A stretch of 64,000 nt of DNA from contig NZ_GG657754.1 of NCBI RefSeq assembly GCF_000158915.1, positions 7,234,707 through 7,298,706 on the forward strand. The letters are read 5' to 3'. The notes beneath the pieces were generated by a model. The model searched no databases. It was not told the origin of the DNA and saw only the letters and a list, made by a program, of their open reading frames with translations. Source of the stretch: Streptomyces himastatinicus ATCC 53653. Its GTDB lineage: Bacteria; Actinomycetota; Actinomycetes; Streptomycetales; Streptomycetaceae. Made by a program: the position numbers and the translations under genes. Positions 1 to 9,673 of the stretch are shown one piece after another; positions within the stretch are counted from its first letter, which is position 1; each line of letters opens with the position of its first letter.

Positions 1-195
1 GAGGCGTACGCGGGCGAGCAGCTGGTGAGGGTCCGCCAGGCCGCCGTCAACCACCGCATCACCGAGGTCCAGGGCACCCTCCAGCGCCTGGGTCAGCGCG
101 CCGACCCGGCCCATCTGGCCGCCGTCCAGAACGAGCTGTGGGTCCTCCAGCAGTACGCCCAGTCCCTCCAGACCCAGGGCGCCGCGGCGCTCTAG
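1..195 (+). CDS. dnaG: DNA primase DnaG, C-terminal end (partial)
   Basis: The window opens inside a reading frame that ends with TAG at 193-195. About 64 codons are visible. They encode a helical Gln/Leu/Ala-rich tail with the segment VNHRITEVQGTLQRLGQR, typical of the C-terminal DnaB-interaction region of actinobacterial primase. DnaG makes RNA primers at the replication fork. The catalytic TOPRIM part lies upstream of the window. The assignment rests on this tail and on the neighbouring hrdA-type sigma gene, an arrangement I recall from Streptomyces chromosomes. Another helical C terminus cannot be excluded from so short a piece. Confidence 0.7.
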   Translation, partial: EAYAGEQLVRVRQAAVNHRITEVQGTLQRLGQRADPAHLAAVQNELWVLQQYAQSLQTQGAAAL

Positions 196-309
196 CCCAG
201 CCGTAGCCGTGCCGTAGCCACCCCGTGGCCGTGCCGTATCCGCGCCGTAGCCAGGCGTCGCGGACGTCGCGTAACCGGGCGGTCACCGGCCGCTGCGTAA
301 AAAGTGCCC

Positions 310-333
310 GCACGCCCCTCGTGGCGGGCGTGT
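310..333 (+). terminator. Hairpin after dnaG
   Basis: CACGCCC (311-317) pairs with GGGCGTG (326-332) about 115 bp after the dnaG stop. There is no T-run, as is common in Streptomyces, so this is a probable but unproven terminator. The rest of 196-510 shows no gene and presumably carries the hrdA promoter. Confidence 0.4.
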
Positions 334-510
334 GCCGTACTCCACACTGGTTGCGGTGCCTGAGTCCTCGGAGCGCGGCGGTGTTGGCCGGGTAGGCCGG
401 GACCCCCCGCAGATCCGCTCATGATGTACGGGACGGACGGCGGCGTGGCCGGCGCATCCGTACCCGATCGTTCTGCCGCCTCAGCAGCGATCACCCTGGA
501 GGTCGCCCCC

Positions 511-1755
511 GTGCAGACCCAGACCCTCACCGACGCGGCCCCCGTGGCGCCGCCGAACCCCCTGGCGCCGTCGGCCGCGGAGCCACCGGAACCGCCCCCG
601 CTGCCCGACGCGGCCCGCGCCCCGGAGCCCCCGGGCGCCCCGGAGCCGCCGGAACCCCCCGAGCCGCCGGAGCCCCCGGACGCGGCCGACATCCTTCCCA
701 CCGACCAGGACCCCGAGACCGCGGACCCCGAGACCGCGGACCCCGAGACCGCAGCCACCGAGGCGGACGCCGAACCGGACACCGAACCCGACGCCGAGGC
801 GGACAGCGGCCCCGCCGAGCGCCCCGCACGCGCCGAGACCACCGGGCCCTCCTCCGACCTCTTCCGCCAATATCTGCGCGAAATCGGCCGGATTCCGCTC
901 CTCTCCGCCGCCGAGGAGGTCGAGCTGGCCCGCCGGGTCGAGGCGGGCCTGTTCGCCGAGGAGAAGCTCGCCTCCGCCCCCGACCTCGACAGCCAACTCG
1001 CCCTCGACCTCGACCGGTTGGTCGTCCTGGGCCGCATGGCCAAGCGCCGGCTGATCGAGGCCAACCTGCGCCTCGTCGTCTCCGTCGCCAAGCGCTACGT
1101 GGGCCGCGGCCTGACGATGCTGGACCTCGTCCAGGAGGGCAATCTCGGCCTGATCCGAGCGGTCGAGAAGTTCGACTACGCCCGTGGGTACAAGTTCTCG
1201 ACGTACGCGACCTGGTGGATCCGGCAGGCCATGTCCCGCGCCCTCGCCGACCAGGCGCGCACCATCCGGGTGCCGGTCCACGTCGTCGAGCTGATCAACC
1301 GGGTCGTCCGCGTCCAGCGCCGGATGCTCCAGGAGCGCGGCTACGAACCCACCCCCGAGGAGGTCGCGATCCACCTCGACCTCACCCCGGAGCGGGTGAG
1401 CGAGGTGCTGCGCCTCGCCCAGGAACCGGTGTCGCTGCACGCGCCGGTCGGGGAGGAGGACGACGTCGCGCTCGGCGACCTCATCGAGGACGGCGACGCC
1501 GCCTCACCGGTCGAATCCGCGGCGTTCCTGCTGCTCCGCGAGCACCTGGAGGCCGTGCTGTCGACGCTCGGCGAGCGCGAGCGCAAGGTCGTGCAGCTGC
1601 GCTACGGACTCGCCGACGGCCGTCCCCGCACGCTGGAGGAGATCGGCCGGATCTTCGGCGTGACCCGGGAACGCATCCGCCAGATCGAGTCCAAGACCCT
1701 CAACAAGCTCCGCGACCACGCCTTCGCCGACCAACTCCGCGGCTACCTCGACTAG
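511..1755 (+). CDS. hrdA: RNA polymerase sigma factor, sigma-70 group 2 (HrdA-type)
   Basis: This sigma factor directs RNA polymerase to promoters of the housekeeping class. I chose GTG 511 because GGAGG (498-502) sits 8 bases upstream; the frame stays open back to an ATG at 421, but that start has no such site. From GTG the protein is 414 aa. Residues 1-110 are a Pro/Glu/Asp-rich acidic tail with small internal repeats. Region 1.2 ([19 protein letters not shown]) begins near residue 114. Regions 2.1-2.4 ([17 protein letters not shown] to [14 protein letters not shown]) lie around 180-250. Region 4.2 ([17 protein letters not shown]) is near 383-401. A short acidic N terminus instead of the long one of HrdB, plus the dnaG neighbour, points to HrdA. 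Which non-essential Hrd factor it is remains an inference. Confidence 0.85.
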   Translation: MQTQTLTDAAPVAPPNPLAPSAAEPPEPPPLPDAARAPEPPGAPEPPEPPEPPEPPDAADILPTDQDPETADPETADPETAATEADAEPDTEPDAEADSGPAERPARAETTGPSSDLFRQYLREIGRIPLLSAAEEVELARRVEAGLFAEEKLASAPDLDSQLALDLDRLVVLGRMAKRRLIEANLRLVVSVAKRYVGRGLTMLDLVQEGNLGLIRAVEKFDYARGYKFSTYATWWIRQAMSRALADQARTIRVPVHVVELINRVVRVQRRMLQERGYEPTPEEVAIHLDLTPERVSEVLRLAQEPVSLHAPVGEEDDVALGDLIEDGDAASPVESAAFLLLREHLEAVLSTLGERERKVVQLRYGLADGRPRTLEEIGRIFGVTRERIRQIESKTLNKLRDHAFADQLRGYLD

Positions 1756-1761
1756 GCCCCG

Positions 1762-3226
1762 CTACGGCTGCGCCTCGAACGCCCCCGGGTGCGTCTGCTC
1801 CCGTACCGCCACGTACTGCTGCCGCACCGCCTGCCCCACCGCCAGGTCGTCGCCCGGCTCGAACACCTGGCTGGCGGCCGCGGGCCAGCGCGGCGGCTCG
1901 TGCGGGGACAGCGTCCCCTGCGCGGCGCCCAGCGCCCACGCGGCCTGCCGGGCGGCGCCCAGCGCGGCGTAGTCGGCCGGCTGCGGCACCACGATCTGCG
2001 CGCCCAGCAGCGCGGGCGCGATGGCCCGTACCGCCTGGAGATCGGCCGCCGGGCCCAGCAGGAACACCCGCCGCACCCCGACCCCGCGCCCGCGCAGAAT
2101 GTCGAGCGCGTCGCCGAGCCCGCACAGCATGCCCTCGAACGCGGCCCGCGCCAGATGCTCCGGCTTCATCGACTCGCGCCGCAGCCCGGTCAGCGTCCCG
2201 GCGGTGTGCGGCAGGTACGGGGTCCGCTCGCCCTCCAGGTACGGCAGCATCACCATCCCGTACGACCCGGGCGTGGACTTCAGCGCGAGCGCCGACAGCC
2301 CCTCCAGGTCCGTGCCCAGCAGCTCAGCCGTACCGCGCAGCGCCCGCACCGCGTTCAGCGTGTGCACGACGGGCAGATGCATCCCGGTGGCGTCGGCGTA
2401 CGACAGGATCGTGCCGGTGTGGTCGGCCAGCGCCTCATGGTGGATGGAGAAGACCGAGCCCGAGGCGCCCAGCGAGATCACCGCGTCGCCGACCCCCACG
2501 CCGAGGCCGAAGGCCGCGGCCATGGTCTCGCCCGTACCGGCCGATATCAGCAGCCCCTCCGGCGTCTGCCCCGCGGCCTGGGCCGGTCCGATGACCTCCG
2601 GCAGCCGCACCTGGTGCCCGAGCGCCAGCTCGACCAGATCCGGCCGCCAGGCGCCGGTCGCCGCCGACCAGTAGCCGGTGCCGGAGGCCGTACCGCGGTC
2701 CGTCGTACGCCGCAGCGGCCGCCCGAGCAGCTGCCACACCAGCCAGTCGTGCGGCTGGAGCACCTCGGCCACCCGGCGCGCGGCGTCCGGCTCCGACCGC
2801 GCCATCCAGCGCAGCTTCGCCACCGCCTGGGCGGCGGTCGGCACCGCGCCCACGGCCTGGGCCCACGCCGCACGCCCGCCCAGCGTCTCGATCAGATCGG
2901 CGGCCGCGGACTGCACCCGCCCGGTCGTTGCCATCTGTGCGGGGGCGCACCAGCGCCCCGTTACCGTCCAGCGCAAGCAGCCCGTGCTGCTGCGCCGACA
3001 CGCCGATGGCCTGCACCCCCTCCAGCAGCCCGCCCTCGGCGGCCTCCCCGAGGGAGAGCAGCCATGCCTGCGGGTCCACGTCATTGGGCGAGCCCCCGGA
3101 GGACGGCGCCGGGTGCGGCGCGTACCCCTGCTTGAGTACGGCACCCGTATCCGTATCGCAGACGACGATCCGTGTGCTCTCGGACGAACTGTCCAACCCG
3201 GCGACTATCCCCATGGACCAGATCAT
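1762..3226 (-). pseudogene. FGGY-family carbohydrate kinase (xylulokinase-like), frameshifted
   Basis: The gene phosphorylates a sugar or polyol, most likely D-xylulose or a relative. The N-terminal part reads GIVAGLDSSSESTRIVVCD (FGGY nucleotide-binding start) and continues to a conserved GALVRP. The frame then shifts and continues as QSAAADLIETLGG to the end, including PYLEGERTPYLP and the C-terminal ATP-domain helix. The shift falls at a run of five G (2941-2945, plus strand). Removing one base restores a single frame, so either a sequencing error or a recent mutation is possible. The ATG at 3226 is 14 bp after the stop of the upstream YtxH-like gene, suggesting co-transcription; ATG 3214 is an equally good start. 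The 3' end faces hrdA with only 6 bp between the stops. Confidence 0.75.
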
Positions 3227-3239
3227 GCCACCGCGGCGG

Positions 3240-3512
3240 CTAGGTGTTGCTGGTGCCCCAGTCGTCCTCCTCCGCCGCGGAACGCGACTCCCGCTGCGCG
3301 ATCTTGTCCCGCAACGGCCGCACCTTGCCGAGCGCCTTCGTGGCGGCCTCCCGGCCGCCCAGCGCGGCCGATTCGGCGGTGTTGCGGACGGCCGGATTCT
3401 GCGCGAGCCGCTGCGCGCACGCACGCAACTGCTCGTACCGCTCGCGGCCGGCCCGCGTGCCGAACACGTAACCCACAGCCAAACCGGTCATGAACGTCAG
3501 CCGGTAGCGCAT
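3240..3512 (-). CDS. YtxH-like small membrane-associated protein
   Basis: A 90-aa protein starting MRYRLTFMTGLAVGYVFGTRAGRERYEQL. The hydrophobic N-terminal stretch with Gly residues followed by GTRAGRERY is the signature of actinobacterial YtxH-type proteins; the rest is a charged amphipathic helix and an acidic tail. Function is not established; relatives are linked loosely to stress or the cell envelope. It is the first gene of a likely two-gene transcript with the FGGY kinase, which starts 14 bp after its stop. Confidence 0.7.
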   Translation of the reverse strand: MRYRLTFMTGLAVGYVFGTRAGRERYEQLRACAQRLAQNPAVRNTAESAALGGREAATKALGKVRPLRDKIAQRESRSAAEEDDWGTSNT

Positions 3513-3716
3513 CGACCTGCCCTTCTGGTTGTCCTTCGCATCGGACCCCGGAGTCGTTCCGCACGTCTACCCGCACGCGCCGCAGATCACCCTCCGATCA
3601 CCCGCGGCCATACCGATTGGCGGAGCACCCCCCTGCTTGCGCTAATGTATGTGTCGCAGCGAACGCACGCCCTCCGGGAACCCCGGACGGGGGCGCGGTC
3701 GAGGCACACGGAGCAA

Positions 3717-3789
3717 TCCCCTGTAGCTCAATTGGCAGAGCAGCCGGCTGTTAACCGGCAGGTTACTGGTTCGAGTCCAGTCGGGGGAG
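3717..3789 (+). tRNA. tRNA-Asn (GUU)
   Basis: A 73-nt cloverleaf. Acceptor strands TCCCCTG (3717-3723) and CGGGGGA (3782-3788) pair, with discriminator G at 3789. The D arm is TAGCTCAATTGGCAGAGC, the anticodon stem is GCCGG/CCGGC with anticodon GTT at 3750-3752, and the T arm contains GGTTCGAGTCC. CCA is not encoded. Confidence 0.95.
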
Positions 3790-3794
3790 CTCGG

Positions 3795-3867
3795 TCCCCT
3801 GTAGCTCAATTGGCAGAGCATTCGGCTGTTAACCGGAGGGTTACTGGTTCGAGTCCAGTCGGGGGAG
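3795..3867 (+). tRNA. tRNA-Asn (GUU), second tandem copy
   Basis: Starts 5 bp after the first tRNA-Asn and is nearly identical to it. Acceptor TCCCCTG (3795-3801) pairs with CGGGGGA (3860-3866), anticodon GTT is at 3828-3830. The anticodon stem differs (TTCGG/CCGGA, one G-U pair), so the duplication is not brand new. The two are probably one transcript ending at the terminator at 3879. Confidence 0.95.
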
Positions 3868-3878
3868 CAGCACGGGAG

Positions 3879-3902
3879 AGGACCCCTGGTGGGGTCCTTT
3901 TT
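3879..3902 (+). terminator. Rho-independent terminator of the tRNA-Asn pair
   Basis: Perfect 8-bp stem AGGACCCC (3879-3886) / GGGGTCCT (3891-3898), a 4-base loop, then a T-run (3898-3902). Confidence 0.9.
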
Positions 3903-4047
3903 CATGCCCTCATCCCCTGATTACGGGCCTCTCCACCCCTGATCCACGGCATGCGGGCACCCAACATCGGCCCGCCGAAGCAACAGATCGTATGAGCGGC
4001 TATGCTGCGGCAGACGGCGCGCACAGATGTGCACGACGCGCCGTTAC

Positions 4048-4124
4048 GGGGCGGTAGCTCAGCCGGTTAGAGCAGCGGACTCATAATCCGTCGGCCGTGG
4101 GTTCGAGTCCCACCCGCCCCACCA
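4048..4124 (+). tRNA. tRNA with CAU anticodon (tRNA-Met or tRNA-Ile2)
   Basis: Acceptor GGGGCGG (4048-4054) pairs with CCGCCCC (4114-4120), discriminator A 4121, CCA encoded at 4122-4124. The anticodon is CAT at 4082-4084 in the loop CTCATAA. It is not obviously the initiator, because the acceptor is fully paired at position 1-72. Elongator Met and lysidine-modified Ile2 cannot be separated by eye. Its 3' end is repeated exactly at 28937-28961, so it served as an integration site. Confidence 0.93.
4100..4124 (+). repeat. attL-like 25-bp direct repeat (tRNA 3' end)
   Basis: The last 25 bases of the CAU tRNA, from the T arm through CCA, occur again without mismatch at 28937-28961 in the same orientation. 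This is the classical footprint of a tyrosine integrase that uses a tRNA gene as attB. The segment from here to 4414 carries no gene. About 10 bp downstream, TGACCTGCGGAAACG begins a flank that is also found after the other scars. Confidence 0.8.
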
Positions 4125-4414
4125 GGCAGGTCTGTGACCTGCGGAAACGTCTCAGCGGGCGTGCGGATTCGGAACGTTGGTCCAACGGATTGAATCCGCT
4201 GCTCGCGACTTCGATGATGGTTCCCTATTCGATGGTTGGCCCTCGTCTGACCTGCGCCGACGCATGTGTCCAGAGGTCCGTGCATACCTTGGCGGGCTGT
4301 TTGTCCGGCTGGTGAGGTCCCGAGTCGGGACGCTGATGGGACACAGGGATCAGGAACGGTCGGTGCTGGCCTCACAGGTCATGGCGACGGAGCCCCGCTA
4401 CAGGCGGCCTGGGC

Positions 4415-5683
4415 TCATCGGATGTGCTTCGTCGGCTTGGTGGCGGCGTTGAGCAGGTACTCCAGGGGGCCGCGGCGGAAGGAACGGGACCAGATCGCGG
4501 CGAACAGGGTGGCCCCGAGGATGAACATGAGCAGCGGTACCCATGATTGCTGGGTGCTGGTCCCGGCTGGCAGGGACAGCGCGGACTGTGCGATGAAGTG
4601 GCCGACGTAGGCGGTCAGGGACATGGTGCCCACGGCGATGACCGGTGTGGCCAGGCGGCGCAGTCGCGGCAGGCGGTCCATCGCCACCGTTGCGCCCACG
4701 ATCAGGAGGATCGCGACTCCGACGCTGCCGATGATGTCGAATGTGGTGCCGCTGTGCGGCCCGGCCGTCAGGAGCGACGACGCCGGCATATCGGGGAACG
4801 ACCCGCCGTCGAGGGGTGCCGACCCGCTGTCGAGGGGCAGTGACCCGGAGCTGCCGGACGACGGCCCGTCTTCCGCCATGCTCCGCAACGCGTCCTTGCC
4901 GGCGAGCAGCAAGGACATGCCGTACGCGGTCACGGTGAGGGTGGCACCGAGCGCGGCCAGGCGCCGCTGGACGGTGCCGGAGGACAGGTCGAGGCGGCCC
5001 AGCGCCATGCCCGCGATCACGAACGACATCCACGTGAGTGCCGGGTAGAAGCCGGTGAGCAGCAGATCGAGCACTCCCACGTCGCTGAGCCGGTGGAGCG
5101 GGTCGTAGGCGTTGATGCTCTGCCGGACCGACTCGGTGAGCAGCGAGTTCAAGGCGAACGCCAGCTGGGGTGTGACGAGGGCGAGGGCGGCCGCGGTGAT
5201 CGCGAGTGTCCTGGCGCGCAGTCGCACCAGGGGCAGGGCGAGCAGGAAGTAGACCCCGTAGAAGCCGAGGATGATCACTCCCCCGTACTCCATAGCCATC
5301 GCGGTGCCCAGCGCCAGCAGGACCACGGCGCGGATCGTGATCCGCGCCTTCGCCTGCCGGCCGGCCAGGCCGGTCTTCGGCTCCCGGCGGCCGGCGATCA
5401 GCATCAGTGAGAACCCGGCGAGGGTGGCGAACAGGACCGACGAGTGACCGTCCGCCAGGTACCGGATCCAGCTGGCGACGCCGTCCGTGGCCGACAGCGG
5501 GGGGCCGATGTGCACGACGTACATGCCGAACACCGCCAGCGCGCGGGCCAGGTCCACCCCGACGAGGCGTCCCATCGAGGGACCGGGCGAGGCCGGCACG
5601 GCGGACTCGGGCGGGGTTCGGGGCTGCGGAGGTGAGTTCTCCTGGGGAGCTGACGTCTCCTGCGGTGGCTGCGACTTTGTCAT
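4415..5683 (-). CDS. DUF418/acyltransferase-like polytopic membrane protein
   Basis: A 422-aa integral membrane protein. After a Pro-rich cytoplasmic tail of about 35 residues comes GRLVGVDLARALAVFGMYVV, the first helix typical of the DUF1624/DUF418 group. Roughly ten hydrophobic helices follow, and the C terminus has the DUF418 signature FRRGPLEYLLN. Members are predicted membrane acyltransferases or transport accessory proteins; no substrate is known. A paralogue with the same first helix and end lies at 10530-11732, so the two flank the ABC exporter and the two-component system. This copy has a distinctive Ser/Gly/Asp-rich loop (DSGSAPLDGGSFPD) before the last helices. Confidence 0.8.
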   Translation of the reverse strand: MTKSQPPQETSAPQENSPPQPRTPPESAVPASPGPSMGRLVGVDLARALAVFGMYVVHIGPPLSATDGVASWIRYLADGHSSVLFATLAGFSLMLIAGRREPKTGLAGRQAKARITIRAVVLLALGTAMAMEYGGVIILGFYGVYFLLALPLVRLRARTLAITAAALALVTPQLAFALNSLLTESVRQSINAYDPLHRLSDVGVLDLLLTGFYPALTWMSFVIAGMALGRLDLSSGTVQRRLAALGATLTVTAYGMSLLLAGKDALRSMAEDGPSSGSSGSLPLDSGSAPLDGGSFPDMPASSLLTAGPHSGTTFDIIGSVGVAILLIVGATVAMDRLPRLRRLATPVIAVGTMSLTAYVGHFIAQSALSLPAGTSTQQSWVPLLMFILGATLFAAIWSRSFRRGPLEYLLNAATKPTKHIR

Positions 5684-6186
5684 ACGGAGAATCTCGCGTG
5701 GACGTCAGGGGGCGGACCATCCGGCAGGCTTCGGTAACGGCCCCGCCGATCGGCGGGTACCGCCCTGCCGACCGGCGGAGTCTCGTCCCCGGCCGGTCCG
5801 GTGCGACCGGACGGCTGTCTTCTTCAGCCACTTGGCGGGGGTGGATACGACGGTTGCCGGATGGGCGCGGGGTGGACGGGGTTCCAGGCTGGAGGCGTGA
5901 CACACCATGCGCGACACATCGAGCGGGAGGACTTCCTCGGAACATCGGCCGACGTACCGGGCCGTGACGCCGTCCCTGGCAGGGGCGAGTTTCTGGAGTT
6001 CCTCGGTCTGACGCTGGCGGCGGGCGCCTCGTCGTGTTCGTCGTCCGCCCTGAGGTAACCGAAGCATTGGTGCACACCCTCGCCACGAGCACAGCCGGAC
6101 TCGTCCACTGACCTGACACATGCTCACGCCCTGGTGTGCCGGACCGCCGATGCGGTGCCCGGCAGACCGCAGAAGAAAGGAACGCC
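5684..6186 (+). other. Divergent intergenic region, no gene recognised
   Basis: About 500 bp between the DUF418 gene (minus) and the ABC exporter (plus). It should hold both promoters. A short open stretch on the plus strand (about 5890-6057) encodes DFLGTSADVPGRDAVPGRGE, which looks protein-like but matches nothing I recognise; it may be a gene remnant. Confidence 0.4.
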
Positions 6187-7981
6187 GTGAACACCGCATC
6201 CGCCCCGACGACGGATGAAACGTCCCTGTCCGCCCGAGAAACGGTCAAGGCAATGGGCGCGTACGTCCGGCCGCACCGGTGGGCCGTCGCCCTCGGTCTG
6301 CTGTGTGCCCTGGTCGGGGCCGCCGGGGGACTGCTGCAGCCGCTGGCCACGAAGGCCCTGGTGGACCGGCTCGCCTCCGGTGAGACCATCGCCGGGATTC
6401 TGCTGGCGCTCAGCGCGCTGGTGGTGCTGGGCACGGCGGTCGAGGCGTTCGGCAGGTATGTGCTGGAGCGGACGGCGGAGTCGGTGGTCCTGGCTGCGCG
6501 GCGCACCCTGGTGGTGCGGTTGCTGCGGCTGCGGCTGCGGATCGCGGAGTGGGAGCGGATTCCGTCGGGTGATCTGATGTCCCGGGTCACCTCGGACACG
6601 ACGCTGCTGCGGGCGGTCAGTACCCAAGCGGTCGTCTCCGCGGCCACGGGCGCGGTGGCCTTCGTAGCGGCGATCGTGATGATGGTGTTCCTGGACGTCG
6701 TGCTGCTGGGTGTGACGCTCGGTGTGGTCGTGCTGGTCGGCGGGGCCGCCGCGCTGGTGATGCCGAGGATCGCGCGGGCCACCGAGCGGTCGCAGGAGGC
6801 GGTCGGGGAGATCTCCATCGCGCTGGAGCGGGCTTTCGGCGCCTTTCGCACGGTGAAGGCGTCCGGTGCCGAGGAGCGGGAGACCGCCCGGGTGGAGGCG
6901 GCGGCGCGGCGGGCGTGGCGGCACGGTGTGAAGAGTGCGAAGTGGGAGGCCGTGGCAGGCTCGGCGGACGAACTCGCCGTGCAACTGGCCTTTCTCGCGG
7001 TGCTGGCGGTCGGCGGGGCGCGGGTGGCGTCCGGGGCGCTTCCCGTGTCCACCCTCATTGCCTTCCTGCTGTACCTCTTCTACCTGATCGAGCCGGTGGC
7101 CAAGCTGGTCGACGCCGTGTCCTCCTATCAGGAGGGGGCGGCCGCGATCTCGCGGGATCGCGCAGGTCGAACGCCTGTCGACGGAACCGCCCGCCCGGCA
7201 GCAGGACGCTCTGCCCAGGCAGGGGACAGCAGTGCCGGGCCCGGCGTCGGTCCGCTTCGAGGACGTGGCCTTCCGACACCGTCCGGGCCTGCCGTACGTC
7301 CATCAGCAGGTGAGTTTCGAGGTACCGGGCACCGGGATGACGGCCTTCGTGGGCCCCTCGGGCGCGGGCAAGTCGACGGTCTTCGCGCTCATCGAGCGGT
7401 TCTACGAGGCCACCGGCGGCCGGGTCCTGGTCGACGGCAAGGACGTACGGGACTGGTCACTGCCCCAACTGCGGTCCGCCATCGGGTACGTGGAGCAGGA
7501 CGCGGCCGCGCTGGCCGGCACGCTGCGCGAGAACCTGGTCTTCGCGGCGCCCGGCGCGACGGACGACGAAATCCGCGACGTCCTGGCCCGGACGAAGCTT
7601 GACACCCTCGTCGAGCGCCTGCCCCACGGCTGGGACACCCCGGTCGGACACCGCGGCTCGAAGCTGTCGGGCGGCGAGCGGCAGCGCATTGCCATCGCCC
7701 GCGCTCTGCTGCGCAAGCCCCGGCTGCTGCTGTTGGACGAGGCGACCTCGCAGCTCGACGCCGTCAACGAGCTGGCGCTGCGGGACGTCATCACGGAGGT
7801 GGCCCGCGAGACCACCGTGCTGGTGGTGGCCCACCGTCTGTCGACGGTGACCGGCGCCGACCGGATCGTCGTTATGGACGCCGGCCGGGTTCGGTCGGTG
7901 GGCACTCATGAGGAACTGGTGGGCCAGGACCGGCTGTATGCGCAGCTGACGGCCACCCAGCTCCTGGCTCCCGCGCGATGA
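6187..7981 (+). pseudogene. ABC exporter, fused membrane and ATPase domains, one frameshift
   Basis: A half-size type IV exporter of the MsbA/LmrA kind. GTG 6187 follows GAAAGGA. The first 330 codons give the six-helix membrane domain (RPHRWAVALGLLCALVGAAG through [19 protein letters not shown]). The frame breaks at a GGG run (7154-7156); removing one G continues as [16 protein letters not shown] into the ATPase domain. That domain has Walker [10 protein letters not shown], signature [16 protein letters not shown], Walker [13 protein letters not shown] and the switch His in VAHRLST. All catalytic motifs are present, so the break may be a sequencing error; as written the protein would be truncated. 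A histidine kinase/response regulator pair and DUF418 proteins surround it, an arrangement typical of drug or peptide detoxification. Confidence 0.8.
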
Positions 7982-7989
7982 CCCACCAC

Positions 7990-8043
7990 ACGCAGGGTTG
8001 TCCGGTCGTCCACTGGCCCATGCCCGGCCGGACAACCCTGCGT
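7990..8043 (+). terminator. Long inverted repeat after the ABC exporter gene
   Basis: ACGCAGGGTTGTCCGG (7990-8005) and CCGGACAACCCTGCGT (8028-8043) form a perfect 16-bp stem with a 22-base loop, 9 bp after the stop. There is no T-run. It is probably a strong terminator, bidirectional by symmetry, insulating the exporter from the facing kinase gene. Confidence 0.65.
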
Positions 8044-8555
8044 ACCGGTACCCACGGAAACCGAGACCGCCCTGTATGCACACCGGTCACGCCTGCCAGA
8101 TCGCACCCCCCCCGCGACGCGCACGGCCATCATCCCGGCCTACGGGGTGTAATGCGTGCCATGAGGACGATCCGTCAGGATCGGCTGTACCGGCGCGCTC
8201 CTGGGAGTGGCCGTCGCATTGGTCAGCACATTGCTGAAGTGACGCGGCGACTTGTCACAGATGCCGGTGAGGAGGGCGTGACCGATGTGGCTGAGTCGCG
8301 TATCGGCCCTGTCCGGCCTCCGTCCAGCAACTGACGTAGGCCGGGGCCGTCGGCGAGCCCGCGTACGAGAGCCACGCCGATAAGTCGACCGACCGAGGAC
8401 ATCCAGCCACCACCACGGCATGTGGTCACAGCCGCGGACGGACCGTCGTCAAGCTCCCGTCGTCCCGTGAGCCGGCCCCCCCGACGGGACAGCATGAGGT
8501 GGCGTGCCGTGGCCAGCAGCCGGGCGGCGGCCGGGCCGTCCGGCCGCCTGGCCGG
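8044..8555 (+). other. Intergenic region, no gene recognised
   Basis: About 510 bp between the exporter hairpin and the end of the histidine kinase. Open frames on both strands are arginine-rich shadows without a start site or recognisable motif. Confidence 0.4.
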
Positions 8556-9673
8556 TCAGTCCGCGCTGAGGGGAATCCGCAGCCGCACCCGGTAGCCGCC
8601 CTCCGTGGTCGGGCCCGCTTCCAGGGTGCCGTGCAGGATCTCGGCCCGTTCCCGCAGACCTACCAAGCCCTGCTGCGAACCGGGGAGGGAGAGGGAGGGA
8701 CGCGTGGGCGGGGTGTTGGTGACGGTCACTCCGACGTCGCCGCCGTCCTGCCACAGCTCGACGCAAGCGGTGGCGCCGGGTGCGGGATGCAGGACGAACG
8801 CGGCGCCTCCTGGACCGTGCGGTAGAGGGCCCGTTGCGCGGGTGTGCCCACGGTGGGCGGCAGCTCACCCGTCAGCTCCGCGTGTGTGCCGCTGGATTCC
8901 ACCAGTTTGCGCAAGTCAGCCAGGGTGGGCTGAGGAGTCAGCTCGGTTGTGTGGCCGCCGGAGGCGCGCAGCAGCGTGACCATGGTGCGCAATTCGTCGA
9001 GCGTGGTGACGCTCAGCGAACGGATCGTATGGGCGGCCTCCTTGGCGTCCGCGTCCTTGGTGGCGACCTGCAAGGCTCCGGCCCGTACGGCGATCAGGCC
9101 GACCTGGTGGGAGACCACGTCGTGCATCTCACGGGCCAGCTGGGCGCGTTCGCGGGCGAGCACCGCCTGGGCGTGCAGTGCCCGCTCGTGCTCCCTGGCC
9201 TCCCCGATCTCGACAAGCCGCCGCGCCAAGACCCGATGCGTCTGGAGAAGTTGTGCGATGAGGACCGGTGCGGCGGCGGTCGCCAGGCAGTACACGAAGG
9301 TGATCAGCGTCATGGTCCGGCCAACCTCGGTGAGGCCGGCCAGGGGCCACGGAGTGCTGTTCGCGACGGCGGTCAGGGCGACGCACACCGCGAGGAGAGG
9401 ACGGTTCCGGGAGCGTTCGGCCAGCGTGAACAGCGCCGCGAGCGGAGCGACGGCGACGGGCTGCGTCAGCGCGATGGGCAGGGTGAGCAGGAACACACCG
9501 AGCGGGAACCTGCGCCGGAAGGCCAACGCGGCGCAGCCGAGCGTGGCCAGCGCGACGCCGAGGCGCGTGTCGTCCCACAGGTTCAGCCGCAGGTCCACGG
9601 CCGCTGCCACCACCAGAACGAGGTCGACGGCCGGCGCGGGCACACGCTCCCACAGCGCGCGGGCGCCATTCAT
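8556..9673 (-). pseudogene. Sensor histidine kinase (NarL/HisKA_3 type), frameshifted in ATPase domain
   Basis: The N-terminal third has four or five membrane helices with very short loops. The dimerisation/phosphorylation helix reads AREMHDVVSHQVGLIAVRAG, with the phospho-accepting His after REM. The HATPase domain starts with RTVQEA, but then the frame shifts by one base (about 8805-8815). In the corrected frame it continues HPAPGATACVELWQDGGDVG and ends GLVGLRERAEILHG ... RLRIPLSAD at a stop at 8556. Total length is 1118 bp, one short of a multiple of three, consistent with a single lost base. The ATG overlaps the response-regulator stop (ATGA at 9670-9673), so the two are translationally coupled. 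Confidence 0.8.

Noticed and set aside
640-770. Short tandem repeats at the hrdA start
   Set aside because: They are in-frame Pro-Glu and DPETA codon repeats of the sigma-factor acidic tail, not a separate element.
1215-2594. A long arginine/proline-rich frame overlapping hrdA and the sugar kinase
   Set aside because: Its composition is that of a high-GC shadow frame, and both real genes on this stretch have clear family motifs.
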